From Pseudomonas lalkuanensis (GTDB lineage: Bacteria > Pseudomonadota > Gammaproteobacteria > Pseudomonadales > Pseudomonadaceae), in assembly GCF_008807375.1 (NCBI RefSeq), contig NZ_CP043311.1, positions 4,072,001 through 4,136,000 of the forward strand: a DNA stretch of 64,000 bases, written 5' to 3'. Each line of letters begins with the position of its first letter. Positions within the stretch are counted from its first letter, which is position 1. Below, one piece after another: positions 36,965-45,349 of the stretch. The position numbers were made by a program, and so were the translations under genes. The notes under the pieces are model-generated. The model worked only from the letters and a program-made list of their open reading frames with translations, searched no databases and was not told the origin of the DNA.

Positions 36965-38368
36965 TCAACGCCTTGCAGGACGCACGCCCCAGGCCGGCAC
37001 GACGGCCATCAGGAAGAGTAGCGCAACCAGCCAGAAGCTCTGCTCGAACGCCAGTATTTCGGCTGCGGCATCGCCGCCCCCCGCGGCGTGGCGCCACTCG
37101 AGGAAGAAGGTCAGCAGATTGACTCCGAAGGCGCCCCCCAGCTGACGAACGAATGTGATGGCACCTGCCCCCAGCGCCAACTCTTCCGAGCTGAGGACGT
37201 CCAGCGCCCCTGTGCTCATCGCTGGCAGGAGCAACCCGAGCCCCAGCCGGCCGACACAGGCCCAGCCACATAGCGCCAGGAACGATGCCCCCTGCCCCGC
37301 CATCCCAAGGGCCGCCGACGACAGTGCGAACACCAGTAGGCCGAACACCAGCATGGAAGCCGCCGACAGGCGGTCGCTGGCCCAGCCACCGATAAAGGAC
37401 GCCACCCCCAGCACCACGCCAGTCGGCAGCAGCAGCAGACCGGCCCGCCCGGCGCTATAGCCCTCGACCGTCTGCAGGTAGAGCGGGATCAGGTAGGTGG
37501 AGCCATACAGCCCAAGCCCGAGCACCAACGCAACCCAGCTCGCCTTGCGAAACGCGGCATGACGCCAGAGTTGCAGCGGCAGCAGGGGACGTTCACAGGC
37601 TCGGCTGCGGCGCAGGAACGCCCCGGCGCATCCGACGCCGAGCAATCCCGGTAGCCACGCGCTGGTCGCCAGCCAACCGAAACGCTGGGCTTCGGCCAGG
37701 GAGCCGAGCAGGGCGAACAGCGCGATGTTCAGGAGGATGAATGCCGGCAGGTCGACGCCTGGCGTGTTGCGATCGCGCACGCTGGGCATCAGCCATTGGG
37801 CACCGATAAGCGCCAGAAGACAGAGTGGCAGCGGCAACCAGAACACCGCGCCCCAGCCGAAATGGTCGATCAGGTAACCGCCGATGGTCGGTCCGAGGGT
37901 CGGCGCCACCATGATGCCCAGCCCGTAGATGCCCAGGGCCAGGCCACGCCCCCCCTCGGAATAGACGCGGAAGATCAGCACCATCGCCAGAGGCTGGATG
38001 ATGCCGGCGCAGGCCCCCATGACGATGCGCAGGGCAATCAGTTGCCAGGCCGATGTGGCCACCAGGGCCAGGAGCGATGCCAGGCAGAACAGGCCGAGCC
38101 CGAACTGCACCGTGCGCCGCGCACCCAGCCGTGCCTGGCACCAGGCGGCCAGCAGCAGGCCGGCCGTCATGGCGGCGAGGAATCCCGTGGAAAGCCATTG
38201 CGCCAGCGGCCGGCCGATGCCGAAGTCGGCCATGATCGCCGGCAATGCGACGTTGATACTGGTGGAGGCGAGGATCATCGCCATGCTGCCGAGCATCAGC
38301 AGGCCCAGCAGCCATTGCGGATAGCGGGCGCCGAAGCGCTCGTGAAGCGCCTCGAGGTCCTGCCCCAT
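36965..38368 (-). CDS. MFS drug exporter, DHA2 (EmrB-like) family
   Basis: A 467-residue transporter with about 14 membrane segments, as expected for the 14-helix DHA2 group. The first helix reads LLGLLMLGSMAMILASTSINVALPAI and motif C is seen as GIMVAPTLGPTIGGYLI. The ATG at 38366-38368 overlaps the last base of the MarR gene stop (TGATG), so the two form one operon. It is likely to export toxic compounds under control of that regulator; substrates are unknown. No MFP or TolC partner gene is adjacent. Confidence 0.88.
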   Translation of the reverse strand: MGQDLEALHERFGARYPQWLLGLLMLGSMAMILASTSINVALPAIMADFGIGRPLAQWLSTGFLAAMTAGLLLAAWCQARLGARRTVQFGLGLFCLASLLALVATSAWQLIALRIVMGACAGIIQPLAMVLIFRVYSEGGRGLALGIYGLGIMVAPTLGPTIGGYLIDHFGWGAVFWLPLPLCLLALIGAQWLMPSVRDRNTPGVDLPAFILLNIALFALLGSLAEAQRFGWLATSAWLPGLLGVGCAGAFLRRSRACERPLLPLQLWRHAAFRKASWVALVLGLGLYGSTYLIPLYLQTVEGYSAGRAGLLLLPTGVVLGVASFIGGWASDRLSAASMLVFGLLVFALSSAALGMAGQGASFLALCGWACVGRLGLGLLLPAMSTGALDVLSSEELALGAGAITFVRQLGGAFGVNLLTFFLEWRHAAGGGDAAAEILAFEQSFWLVALLFLMAVVPAWGVRPARR

Positions 38369-38802
38369 CAGAGGCGGTCCAGGTTCGTCAGAATCCGCGC
38401 ATGAACCTGCTGGCAACGGCGCAGCTCTTCATCGTCGATACCGGCGAAGAGCTCCTGGCGCAGTTGACTGGAGATGGCTTCGATCTTTTCGATCAGGGGA
38501 CGGGCCGGAGGGCACAGGGCGATCTTCTTCGCCCGGCGATCCTCGGCAACGGCCATGCGCTGGATCAGTCCCTGTGCCTCGAGGCTGTCGAGCAGACGGG
38601 CCAGGGTCGGACCTTCGACGCCGACACTCTTGGCCAGCTCACGCTGGGTGGGCAAGTCCTCGAAACGGGACAGGTGCAGCAATACCAGCCAGCGGGCCTG
38701 GGACAGCCCCATGCCCGCCAGGCGGCGGTCGAGCTCGGCGCGCCACGCACGGGACATCTGGGCAAGCTGCATGGCGAAACGGTGTTGATCGGGGTAGGAC
38801 AT
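38368..38802 (-). CDS. MarR-family regulator (SlyA-like)
   Basis: A 144-residue winged-helix repressor. It shows LSQARWLVLLHLSRFEDLPTQRELAKSVGVEGPTLARLLDSLEAQGLIQR... in segments, the MarR/SlyA pattern, with the wing motif AEDRRAKKIAL. The start ATG at 38800-38802 is preceded by a weak AGT-rich site. It overlaps the exporter gene by one base. A palindrome at 38833-38846 upstream matches the SlyA consensus, so it probably represses its own operon. Confidence 0.88.
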   Translation of the reverse strand: MSYPDQHRFAMQLAQMSRAWRAELDRRLAGMGLSQARWLVLLHLSRFEDLPTQRELAKSVGVEGPTLARLLDSLEAQGLIQRMAVAEDRRAKKIALCPPARPLIEKIEAISSQLRQELFAGIDDEELRRCQQVHARILTNLDRL

Positions 38803-38832
38803 CGAAATTGACTCGGACTTCTTATACTAATA

Positions 38833-38846
38833 ATTAGCCAGCTAAT
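38833..38846. promoter_or_regulatory. SlyA/MarR-type operator
   Basis: ATTAGC-CA-GCTAAT, a perfect palindrome that equals the published SlyA consensus TTAGCAAGCTAA at all arm positions. It lies 31 bases before the MarR start codon, within the probable promoter. Confidence 0.65.
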
Positions 38847-38878
38847 CATAGCCGCAAGCCGCGAGCAAGCCCCCTGCC

Positions 38879-39895
38879 CTACCACTTGACGTACTGGTCC
38901 TCGACAAAGCCCCACATGCTGCCGATCCGCACCGGCGTACGCCCTGCCGGCCGCAGGGTGCCACTGAAGCGGCCGAACACCTGCTTGAAATTACTCGCAA
39001 TGAAACCGAGGTTCAGGCGTTCTTCATGCAAACCCTCGCCGATGAACGTGAGCTCCACCTGGCCGTCATGGGAAGCGACGCTCCAGGTCTTCAGCGGCTG
39101 GTCGCGGTCGAAGGTGAAACGCACCGTATCGACCTTGATCAGCTCCCCATCCAGCCAGAAGCAGTTTTCGGTGAAGCTGGTCTCGTTCACCCCGCAGGAC
39201 AGGTTCAAGCCGACCCGCAGCCCGTCAGCCAGCCCGGACAGGCAGGCCCAGTTCCAGTTGGTTTCCGGGCGCATGTAGCCCGCGGACCAGTCGTGATGGG
39301 CAAACGCACCGATCTCCGCGAGATCGAAGTTCCCCAACGCGCTGCGCACCTGTCCGCGACAGGTGACCCCCGCCACCTTCTGCGCATACACCCAGCCATT
39401 CACCGCCGTCGGCGTACAGATGCACATGGGCTGGAATGCCGGCTCCCGCTCGCTGAACGACGCATCGATGCGAGTACCGTCATCCAGTTCCACCAGCAGG
39501 CGCTTTTCACCGGTATCGGAGCGGTTTTCCAGGCGCAGCAGGTTGCGGCCCTGGCGCAACTCGCAGATGCCCGCGTCAGGCGATTGCGAGAACGAAGTAC
39601 CCAGGCCCAGCGGCAACTTGAACTGGCGCTCGATCATGCGCCCGCTGGCCGGGTGGAAGAGATAGACGAAGCCAACCCCCACCAGGCTCAGGTTGGCCAG
39701 GGCGCAGCCGCCGATCAACTCGCTGCCCAACAGGCCGAAATACTGGAATTGGTGGAAGCGCCGCCACTTGGCCACCCCCCCCAGACGGCGCCCCATAGGT
39801 GAGCGGAAGTCGAAATCGCGGTAGTTGATGAGACCCGGCGCGGCGGGAAATATGCCGTAGTTCGGCTGGCCGTCAGCCTGGATCAGCTTGTCCAT
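38879..39895 (-). CDS. DUF2804 family protein
   Basis: A 338-residue protein of the DUF2804 family: MDKLIQADGQPNYGIFPAAP at the start, FHQFQYFGLLGSELIGGCALANL, and AHHDWSAGYMRPETNWNWAC in the middle. It has no signal peptide or membrane helix. The family has no proven function as far as I know; its beta-rich sequence suggests a lipocalin-like fold, which is only an impression. The ATG at 39893-39895 was chosen over an upstream ATG because it matches the family start. Confidence 0.75.
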   Translation of the reverse strand: MDKLIQADGQPNYGIFPAAPGLINYRDFDFRSPMGRRLGGVAKWRRFHQFQYFGLLGSELIGGCALANLSLVGVGFVYLFHPASGRMIERQFKLPLGLGTSFSQSPDAGICELRQGRNLLRLENRSDTGEKRLLVELDDGTRIDASFSEREPAFQPMCICTPTAVNGWVYAQKVAGVTCRGQVRSALGNFDLAEIGAFAHHDWSAGYMRPETNWNWACLSGLADGLRVGLNLSCGVNETSFTENCFWLDGELIKVDTVRFTFDRDQPLKTWSVASHDGQVELTFIGEGLHEERLNLGFIASNFKQVFGRFSGTLRPAGRTPVRIGSMWGFVEDQYVKW

Positions 39896-40031
39896 GCGGA
39901 TCGCTCGATGCGGGAGGAGCGGCGATGCTAACACCGGCCAGTGCCCCGGACAGTCACGGCTCGCGCCATCCGGAGCGACGAATTGAGTTCTGCACGAAAA
40001 GTCACCGAGCGCAGGCAGTTTTCGTCAGAAC

Positions 40032-41204
40032 TCAGGCCACCACCCGATTGCGGCCGAAGGCCTTGCCTTCGTAGAGGGCACGATCCGCATGTTCATACAG
40101 CTCATAGAGCTTGCCCAAGGGCATGCCCGGCTGCGGATGGACGCACGCGACGCCGATGGACATGGTCAGCACCGGCGCGGTGGGCGAGGCCTCATGGCGA
40201 ATGGACTGCTCTTCCAGCGATGCCCGCAGCTTCTCGGCGCAGCGACGCGCTTCCTGTTCCCCGATGTCATAAAGCAGTACGGCGAACTCTTCTCCCCCCA
40301 GGCGAACCGCCATATCCAGGGGCCGGCGCGCGGTGCCTTCAAGCACGCGGGCCACCTGCTGCAACACCAGGTCGCCGGCCTGGTGGCCATAGCGGTCGTT
40401 ATAGGCCTTGAAGTGGTCCACGTCGCAGAGCAACAGGGCCAGGCCGTGCCGTTCGCGCTGGGCCTGGCGCCACAGGCGCTCCAGTTGGCGATTGAAACTG
40501 CGGCGGTTGTACAGGCCGGTCAGGCTGTCGTGATCCGCCAGCACCCGCATCAGGCGGCTGATGAGGAAATGCTCGCGGGACTTGAACTCCAGCAGGTAGC
40601 AACCGACCGCACCGGCGATGTTGCCGAACAGCAGGAACAGCAAGTTGTTGACCAGCCTCGGCCAGGGCAGTCCGGCCCAGAGCTCCAGCCCCACATAGGC
40701 CAGCAGGATCACCAGGGAAACCCCCAGCGCCTCCACCAGCCGTAGCCCCACCAGGAAATAGGCGGCCATGCAGACCAGCAACAGGCCCTCGTAGGGAAAG
40801 GACGGATCGCTGCGATGGGCGATGGCCACCACCGCCCCGGCCCCCACGCCCAAGGAGCCGATGCAGACCAGGCTCAGGGGGGCCAGCAGGTGTCGATGGC
40901 GGCGCTGGATCATCAGCACGCCGCAGCCCAGCAGCAGGCCCAGCACGCCGAGACGCACAGCCAGCATCCACCAACGCGTCTCACTGCTGACCAGGTAGAA
41001 ATCGAGCACCGCGAACGCCAGCCAGATCAACAGGCCGGCACCGAGGGCGATGCGCTTGAGGTCGAAGTTCTCTTCGAGGAAATAATCGCGATACTCGCGC
41101 TCCAGCGAGCGCGTGAAGCGGAGATGCCGAAACCCCAGTGCCAGTTGGTCGGCATAGGGATTGGGGCGAACGTCGTTGAGCCAGGCAGTATTGTTGTAGG
41201 ACAC
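40032..41204 (-). CDS. Membrane-bound diguanylate cyclase
   Basis: A 390-residue protein that should make c-di-GMP. About six membrane helices lie between residues 50 and 190. The GGDEF domain follows: HDSLTGLYNRRSF near residue 227 and the active-site variant GGEEF near residue 302, which is active in most enzymes. The inhibitory I-site RPLD lies five residues before it, so product inhibition is expected. The GTG at 41202-41204 is chosen for AAGGGG five bases upstream; an ATG at 41237 is possible. c-di-GMP is the signal sensed by LapD, encoded about 4 kb away, but a direct link is not shown. Confidence 0.88.
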   Translation of the reverse strand: MSYNNTAWLNDVRPNPYADQLALGFRHLRFTRSLEREYRDYFLEENFDLKRIALGAGLLIWLAFAVLDFYLVSSETRWWMLAVRLGVLGLLLGCGVLMIQRRHRHLLAPLSLVCIGSLGVGAGAVVAIAHRSDPSFPYEGLLLVCMAAYFLVGLRLVEALGVSLVILLAYVGLELWAGLPWPRLVNNLLFLLFGNIAGAVGCYLLEFKSREHFLISRLMRVLADHDSLTGLYNRRSFNRQLERLWRQAQRERHGLALLLCDVDHFKAYNDRYGHQAGDLVLQQVARVLEGTARRPLDMAVRLGGEEFAVLLYDIGEQEARRCAEKLRASLEEQSIRHEASPTAPVLTMSIGVACVHPQPGMPLGKLYELYEHADRALYEGKAFGRNRVVA

Positions 41205-41316
41205 GTCCACCCCTTCTGTCGGAGGCCTCTGACGCACATTAGCCGGTCGTGCGCTGCGTCACAAGTTCGTCGTTTTGCCCCGTCATTTTATCGACGCCAG
41301 GGTTGCCGGCGTCGAA

Positions 41317-43446
41317 TCAGGCCTCGAACTCCGCCTGCAGGGCCGCGCGTACGCAATGCAGCACGCCGTCGGGCACGCGGCCGGCGAACAATTCAGCCAC
41401 CTCGGCTACGGGCGGCAGTTCGCCTTCGCCATCGAGGAAGGCGTCCTGGATCTCGCCCAAGAGCTCTTCCGGCAGGTCCAGCGCCTGTTCCAGGCTCAGT
41501 TGCTGATTACCGATGGTCTCGGCCAGCAGGCTGTAGACGTTCTTCTCGCTGCAATTGAGCTGACGAGCGATCTGCGCCGGAGTCATGCCCGCACGGGCCA
41601 GGCTCACCAGTTCGTGGCGCAGGTCGGTGACGGCACGCGGTGCCTCACCGGAGCCACTGCCGTTGAGCACTTCGAGGAAGGCTTCGCCGTAACGCTCCAG
41701 CTTGCGCGCCCCCACGCCACTGACCTGGGCCATTTCGGAAAGGCTGCGCGGCTTGCTGCGGAGCATTTCCAGCAGGGTCGCGTCCGGGAAAATGACGTAA
41801 GGCGGCACGCTGTGCTCTTCCGCCAGCTTGCGCCGCAACGCACGCAAGGCTTCCCACTGCTCACGCTCCTCACCACGTACCAGTTGGCTGGCGGCGCTGG
41901 CGGTAGGCTTGGGCGCCTTGGTCGACAGGTCCCGACGCAGTTCCAGTTGCACCTCGCCACGCAGCAGCGGGCGACAGGCCTCGGTCAGGCGCAAGCCACC
42001 GAAGCCTTCCAGGTCGACGTCCGCCAGGCCGCGGGCAACCAACTGGCGGTACAGGGTGCGCCAATCGCCTTCGGAAAGGTTCTTGCCCATGCCGAACACC
42101 GAGAGGTGCTGGTGGCCGGAGGACCGCACCTTCTCGTTGTCTCGTCCGAGCAACAGATCCACCAGATGGCCGACACCGTAGCGCTGGCCGCTGCGGTGGA
42201 TGGCCGAGAGCGCGAGGCGCGCGGGCTCGGTGGCGTCCCAGGTCTGCACGCCGTCGGTGCAAATATCGCAGTGGCCACAGGGCTGCGGCAGTTCTTCGTC
42301 GAAATAGGCCAGCAGCGCTTGCCGGCGGCAGCGGGTTTCCTCGCAGAGCGACAGCATCGCGTCCAGCTTGTGCTGTTCGATGCGCTTGTGGCGCTCGTCA
42401 CCCTCCGAGTTGCTCAGCATTTGCTTGAGCAACAGCACGTCCTGCAGCCCATAGGCCATCCAGGCATCCGCAGGCAGGCTGTCGCGGCCCGCACGGCCGG
42501 TCTCCTGGTAATAGGCTTCGAGGGACTTGGGCAGGTCCAGGTGGGCCACGAAGCGCACGTTGGGCTTGTCGATGCCCATGCCGAAGGCAATGGTGGCGAC
42601 CATGATCAGCCCTTCCTCGTTGAGGAAGCGCTTCTGGTGGAAGGCCCGCAGGTCGTTGGACAGGCCGGCATGGTACGGCAGCGCCGGGAACCCCTGCTCG
42701 GACAGGAAGGCCGCCACCTCCTCCACCTTCTTGCGCGACATGCAGTAGACGATGCCGGCATCGCCGCGTCGCTCAGCGAGGAAGCCCAGCAGCTGCTTGC
42801 GCGGCTGATCTTTCGCGACGATGCGATAGAAGATGTTCGGACGGTCGAAGCTGGAAAGGAAGCGTTCGGCGTTCTGCAGGTGCAGGCGCTGCACCATCTC
42901 TTCGCGGGTGCGCATGTCGGCGGTGGCGGTCAGCGCCATGCGCGGCACGTTGGGGAAGAGTTCGGCCAACTGGCCCAGTTGCAGGTACTCGGGGCGGAAG
43001 TCGTGACCCCACTGGGACACGCAGTGGGCTTCATCGATGGCGAACAGGCCGATCTGCAGCCGCTGGAGGAAGGCCAGCATGCGCGGTTGCACCAGGCGTT
43101 CCGGAGCGAGATAGAGCAGCTTGATCTCGCCCTGGCGCAGACGGTCGGCAATTTCCCGCTGGGCTTCCGCGGACAGCGTGGAATTCAGCGCCACGGCCGG
43201 CACGCCCAGTTCGTCCAGGGTGGCGACCTGGTCCTCCATCAGCGCGATCAGCGGCGAAACCACCACCGTCAGGCCTTCGCGCAGCAGCGCCGGCACCTGG
43301 TAGCAGAGCGACTTGCCGCCGCCGGTGGGCATCAGCACCAGGGCATCGCCACCCGAGGCTACACGTTCGATGATCGAGGCCTGGTTGCCGCGGAAAGCGT
43401 CGTAGCCGAATACGTCTTTGAGGATGCGCAGTGCCTGGTCGAGCAT
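41317..43446 (-). CDS. recQ: ATP-dependent DNA helicase RecQ
   Basis: A 709-residue 3'-5' helicase of recombination and replication repair. It has Walker [13 protein letters not shown], the DEAH box in [17 protein letters not shown], and the helicase C motif QETGRAGRD. The RQC zinc ligands are seen as [10 protein letters not shown] and CGHCDIC. An HRDC domain is near the C-terminus ([25 protein letters not shown]). A C-terminal extension of about 100 residues beyond HRDC contains a helix-turn-helix-like stretch ([20 protein letters not shown]). The ATG at 43444-43446 is the natural start. Confidence 0.95.
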   Translation of the reverse strand: MLDQALRILKDVFGYDAFRGNQASIIERVASGGDALVLMPTGGGKSLCYQVPALLREGLTVVVSPLIALMEDQVATLDELGVPAVALNSTLSAEAQREIADRLRQGEIKLLYLAPERLVQPRMLAFLQRLQIGLFAIDEAHCVSQWGHDFRPEYLQLGQLAELFPNVPRMALTATADMRTREEMVQRLHLQNAERFLSSFDRPNIFYRIVAKDQPRKQLLGFLAERRGDAGIVYCMSRKKVEEVAAFLSEQGFPALPYHAGLSNDLRAFHQKRFLNEEGLIMVATIAFGMGIDKPNVRFVAHLDLPKSLEAYYQETGRAGRDSLPADAWMAYGLQDVLLLKQMLSNSEGDERHKRIEQHKLDAMLSLCEETRCRRQALLAYFDEELPQPCGHCDICTDGVQTWDATEPARLALSAIHRSGQRYGVGHLVDLLLGRDNEKVRSSGHQHLSVFGMGKNLSEGDWRTLYRQLVARGLADVDLEGFGGLRLTEACRPLLRGEVQLELRRDLSTKAPKPTASAASQLVRGEEREQWEALRALRRKLAEEHSVPPYVIFPDATLLEMLRSKPRSLSEMAQVSGVGARKLERYGEAFLEVLNGSGSGEAPRAVTDLRHELVSLARAGMTPAQIARQLNCSEKNVYSLLAETIGNQQLSLEQALDLPEELLGEIQDAFLDGEGELPPVAEVAELFAGRVPDGVLHCVRAALQAEFEA

Positions 43447-43583
43447 GGGGGTCTCCGGAACAAGCCGCGCATTATACGTCAGCCGCACCGGCAAGTTGGC
43501 CACGCCTATCGCCCGTGCCTTTTGCCGCGGACCTCGCACTCGACTAGAATTCAGCGTCGTTTATTCCTCAAGGTAGTCCCACG

Positions 43584-44171
43584 ATGTCCTTCGCTGAGCA
43601 ACTGTCCCGCCTGCAAGCTTTTCTCGACGCCGATGATCTGCACGAAGAGGCTCTGGACTATGTGGCCACCCATGGCTACCTGAGTGCCTTGTCGATCTGT
43701 CCGGACCAGGTGCCCGAGCGCGAATGGATCGACGCCCTGTTCTCCGAGCCGCCGCACTACCGCAGCGACGCCGAGCGCGAAGAAATCGAATCCACCCTGC
43801 TGGCCCTCAAGGCCCACATCGCCCGTCAACTGGCCAGCGACGAAGACCCCGAGCTGCCCTGCGACCTGGACCTGGGCGAGGACCCGGACGATTCCGACCT
43901 GCGCGGCTGGTGCATCGGCTTCATGGAAGGCGTGTTCCTGCGCGAGGAAACCTGGTTCGAGAGCGCCGAAGAAGAAGTCAGCGAACTGCTGCTGCCGATC
44001 ATGGTGGGCTCGGGCCTCTTCGACGAGCAGCCCGAATTCGCTGAAATCGCCAGGGACCGCAACCTGGTGGACGAAATGGTCGAGCAGATCCCCGAGCTGC
44101 TGACCGCCCTGTTCCTGCTCTGCAACGCCCCAGAAGAAAAGCCCGCGCTGCTCAAGCCCCGCCACCACTAA
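43584..44171 (+). CDS. YecA/YgfB-type UPF0149 protein
   Basis: A 195-residue acidic protein of the UPF0149 family, recognised by SALSICPDQVPEREWIDALF, RGWCIGFMEGVFL and the C-terminal LTALFLLCNAP. The YecA zinc-binding SEC-C tail is absent. Function is unknown. It starts 12 bases before nothing else; GTAGTCCCACG-like sequence precedes it, with a weak ribosome site AAGG. It is divergent from recQ, and a DUF454 gene follows after 11 bases in the same direction. Confidence 0.85.
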   Translation: MSFAEQLSRLQAFLDADDLHEEALDYVATHGYLSALSICPDQVPEREWIDALFSEPPHYRSDAEREEIESTLLALKAHIARQLASDEDPELPCDLDLGEDPDDSDLRGWCIGFMEGVFLREETWFESAEEEVSELLLPIMVGSGLFDEQPEFAEIARDRNLVDEMVEQIPELLTALFLLCNAPEEKPALLKPRHH

Positions 44172-44182
44172 GGCCGGCGCGC

Positions 44183-44584
44183 ATGGCGCACAGCGATATC
44201 CAGCAGCAGCGCCACCCGGCGCTGCGCATGGTCCTCCTGATCGTCGGCTGGCTCAGCGTCGCCCTGGGCGTGATCGGCATCTTCGTGCCGGTCCTGCCCA
44301 CCACGCCCTTCCTGCTGCTCGCCGCGGCCTGTTTCGTACGCAGCTCGCGGCGTTTCTACCTCTGGCTGGTGGAACACCCGAAACTCGGCCCCTGGATACG
44401 CGACTACCTGGAAGGCCAGGGCATTCCCCTCAAGGGCAAGGTCTACACCCTGTTACTGATGTGGGCCAGTATCACCCTCTCCTGCTTCCTCGTGCCCTTG
44501 CCCTGGGCCCGTGGCTTCATGCTCACCAGCGCCGTGCTGGTCAGCATCTACATCCTTCGCCAGAAGACCCTGCGCAGCCACTGA
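44183..44584 (+). CDS. DUF454 (YbaN-like) inner-membrane protein
   Basis: A 133-residue protein with three or four membrane helices. The family signature is seen as GVIGIFVPVLPTTPFLLLAAACF, followed by the amphipathic YLWLVEHPKLGPWIRDYLEGQGI. The function of the family is unknown. It begins 11 bases after the UPF0149 gene and ends 66 bases before lapG, so cotranscription with either is possible. Confidence 0.85.
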   Translation: MAHSDIQQQRHPALRMVLLIVGWLSVALGVIGIFVPVLPTTPFLLLAAACFVRSSRRFYLWLVEHPKLGPWIRDYLEGQGIPLKGKVYTLLLMWASITLSCFLVPLPWARGFMLTSAVLVSIYILRQKTLRSH

Positions 44585-44650
44585 AACCCTCGTCCGGCAA
44601 AACCGCGATTCCCGCCTAGACTCTGAGCATCCTGGGCGGAGAGACGGCGA

Positions 44651-45346
44651 ATGCGGCGGCGATGGGCGGCAATGGGACTGCGGCAACCCTCGTGGCTGGC
44701 ATGGCAAGGCGGCTGCCTGCTCGCCGGCCTGCTGCTCTGCCTGGCCAGCGTGCTGGCCAACTGGGATTTCGACCTGATCCTGCAGAACGCCACCAAGCGC
44801 TATGGCGACCTCGGCCCCGCCAAGGGACGCATCCTCGCCTGGAACGAGCTGATCCAGGGCAGCATCGACCTGCCCGAAAGCGAAAAGCTTACGGCGGTCA
44901 ACCGCTTCTTCAACCGCCAGCTCCGTTTCACCGACGACATCCGCACCTGGCGCCAGAACGACTACTGGGCCACGCCCGTCGAGGCGCTGGTCAAGGGCGC
45001 TGGCGATTGCGAGGACTACTCCATCGCCAAGTACTTCACCCTGCGCCGCCTCGGCATTCCCGCCGAAAAGCTGCGTATCACCTACGTCAAGGCCCTGCGC
45101 CAGAACCAGGCGCACATGGTCCTGACCTACTACAAGACGCCCACCGCCGATCCCCTGGTGCTGGACAACCTGATCGGCGAGATACGTCCGGCGTCGCAGC
45201 GCAACGACCTCTTGCCGGTGTACGCCTTCAACGCCGAAGGCCTCTACACCGGAGCCAAGCGCGCGGGGGATACCAAGAAACTGTCGCGCTGGCAGGACCT
45301 GCTGAAAAAAATGAGAGCCGAAGGCTTCGCCATTGGAGAGGGTTAG
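44651..45346 (+). CDS. lapG: LapG periplasmic cysteine protease
   Basis: A 231-residue calcium-dependent protease (BTLCP family) that cuts the LapA adhesin near its N-terminus and releases the biofilm. An N-terminal signal-anchor (LLAGLLLCLASVLA) exports it. The catalytic triad is visible as C120 in GAGDCEDY, H155 in NQAHMVL and D172 in VLDNL. GGAGAGACG precedes the ATG. lapD follows after three bases. The target motif TAAG is found in the adhesin at 58147-58158. Confidence 0.95.
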   Translation: MRRRWAAMGLRQPSWLAWQGGCLLAGLLLCLASVLANWDFDLILQNATKRYGDLGPAKGRILAWNELIQGSIDLPESEKLTAVNRFFNRQLRFTDDIRTWRQNDYWATPVEALVKGAGDCEDYSIAKYFTLRRLGIPAEKLRITYVKALRQNQAHMVLTYYKTPTADPLVLDNLIGEIRPASQRNDLLPVYAFNAEGLYTGAKRAGDTKKLSRWQDLLKKMRAEGFAIGEG

Positions 45347-45349
45347 CCC

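Noticed and set aside
40032..41204. Diguanylate cyclase as degenerate because of GGEEF
   Set aside because: GGEEF is a common active variant and the I-site RPLD is intact, unlike the RGGEF of LapD.
41275..43683. An 802-codon plus-strand frame opposite recQ
   Set aside because: Antisense shadow; recQ carries all helicase motifs.
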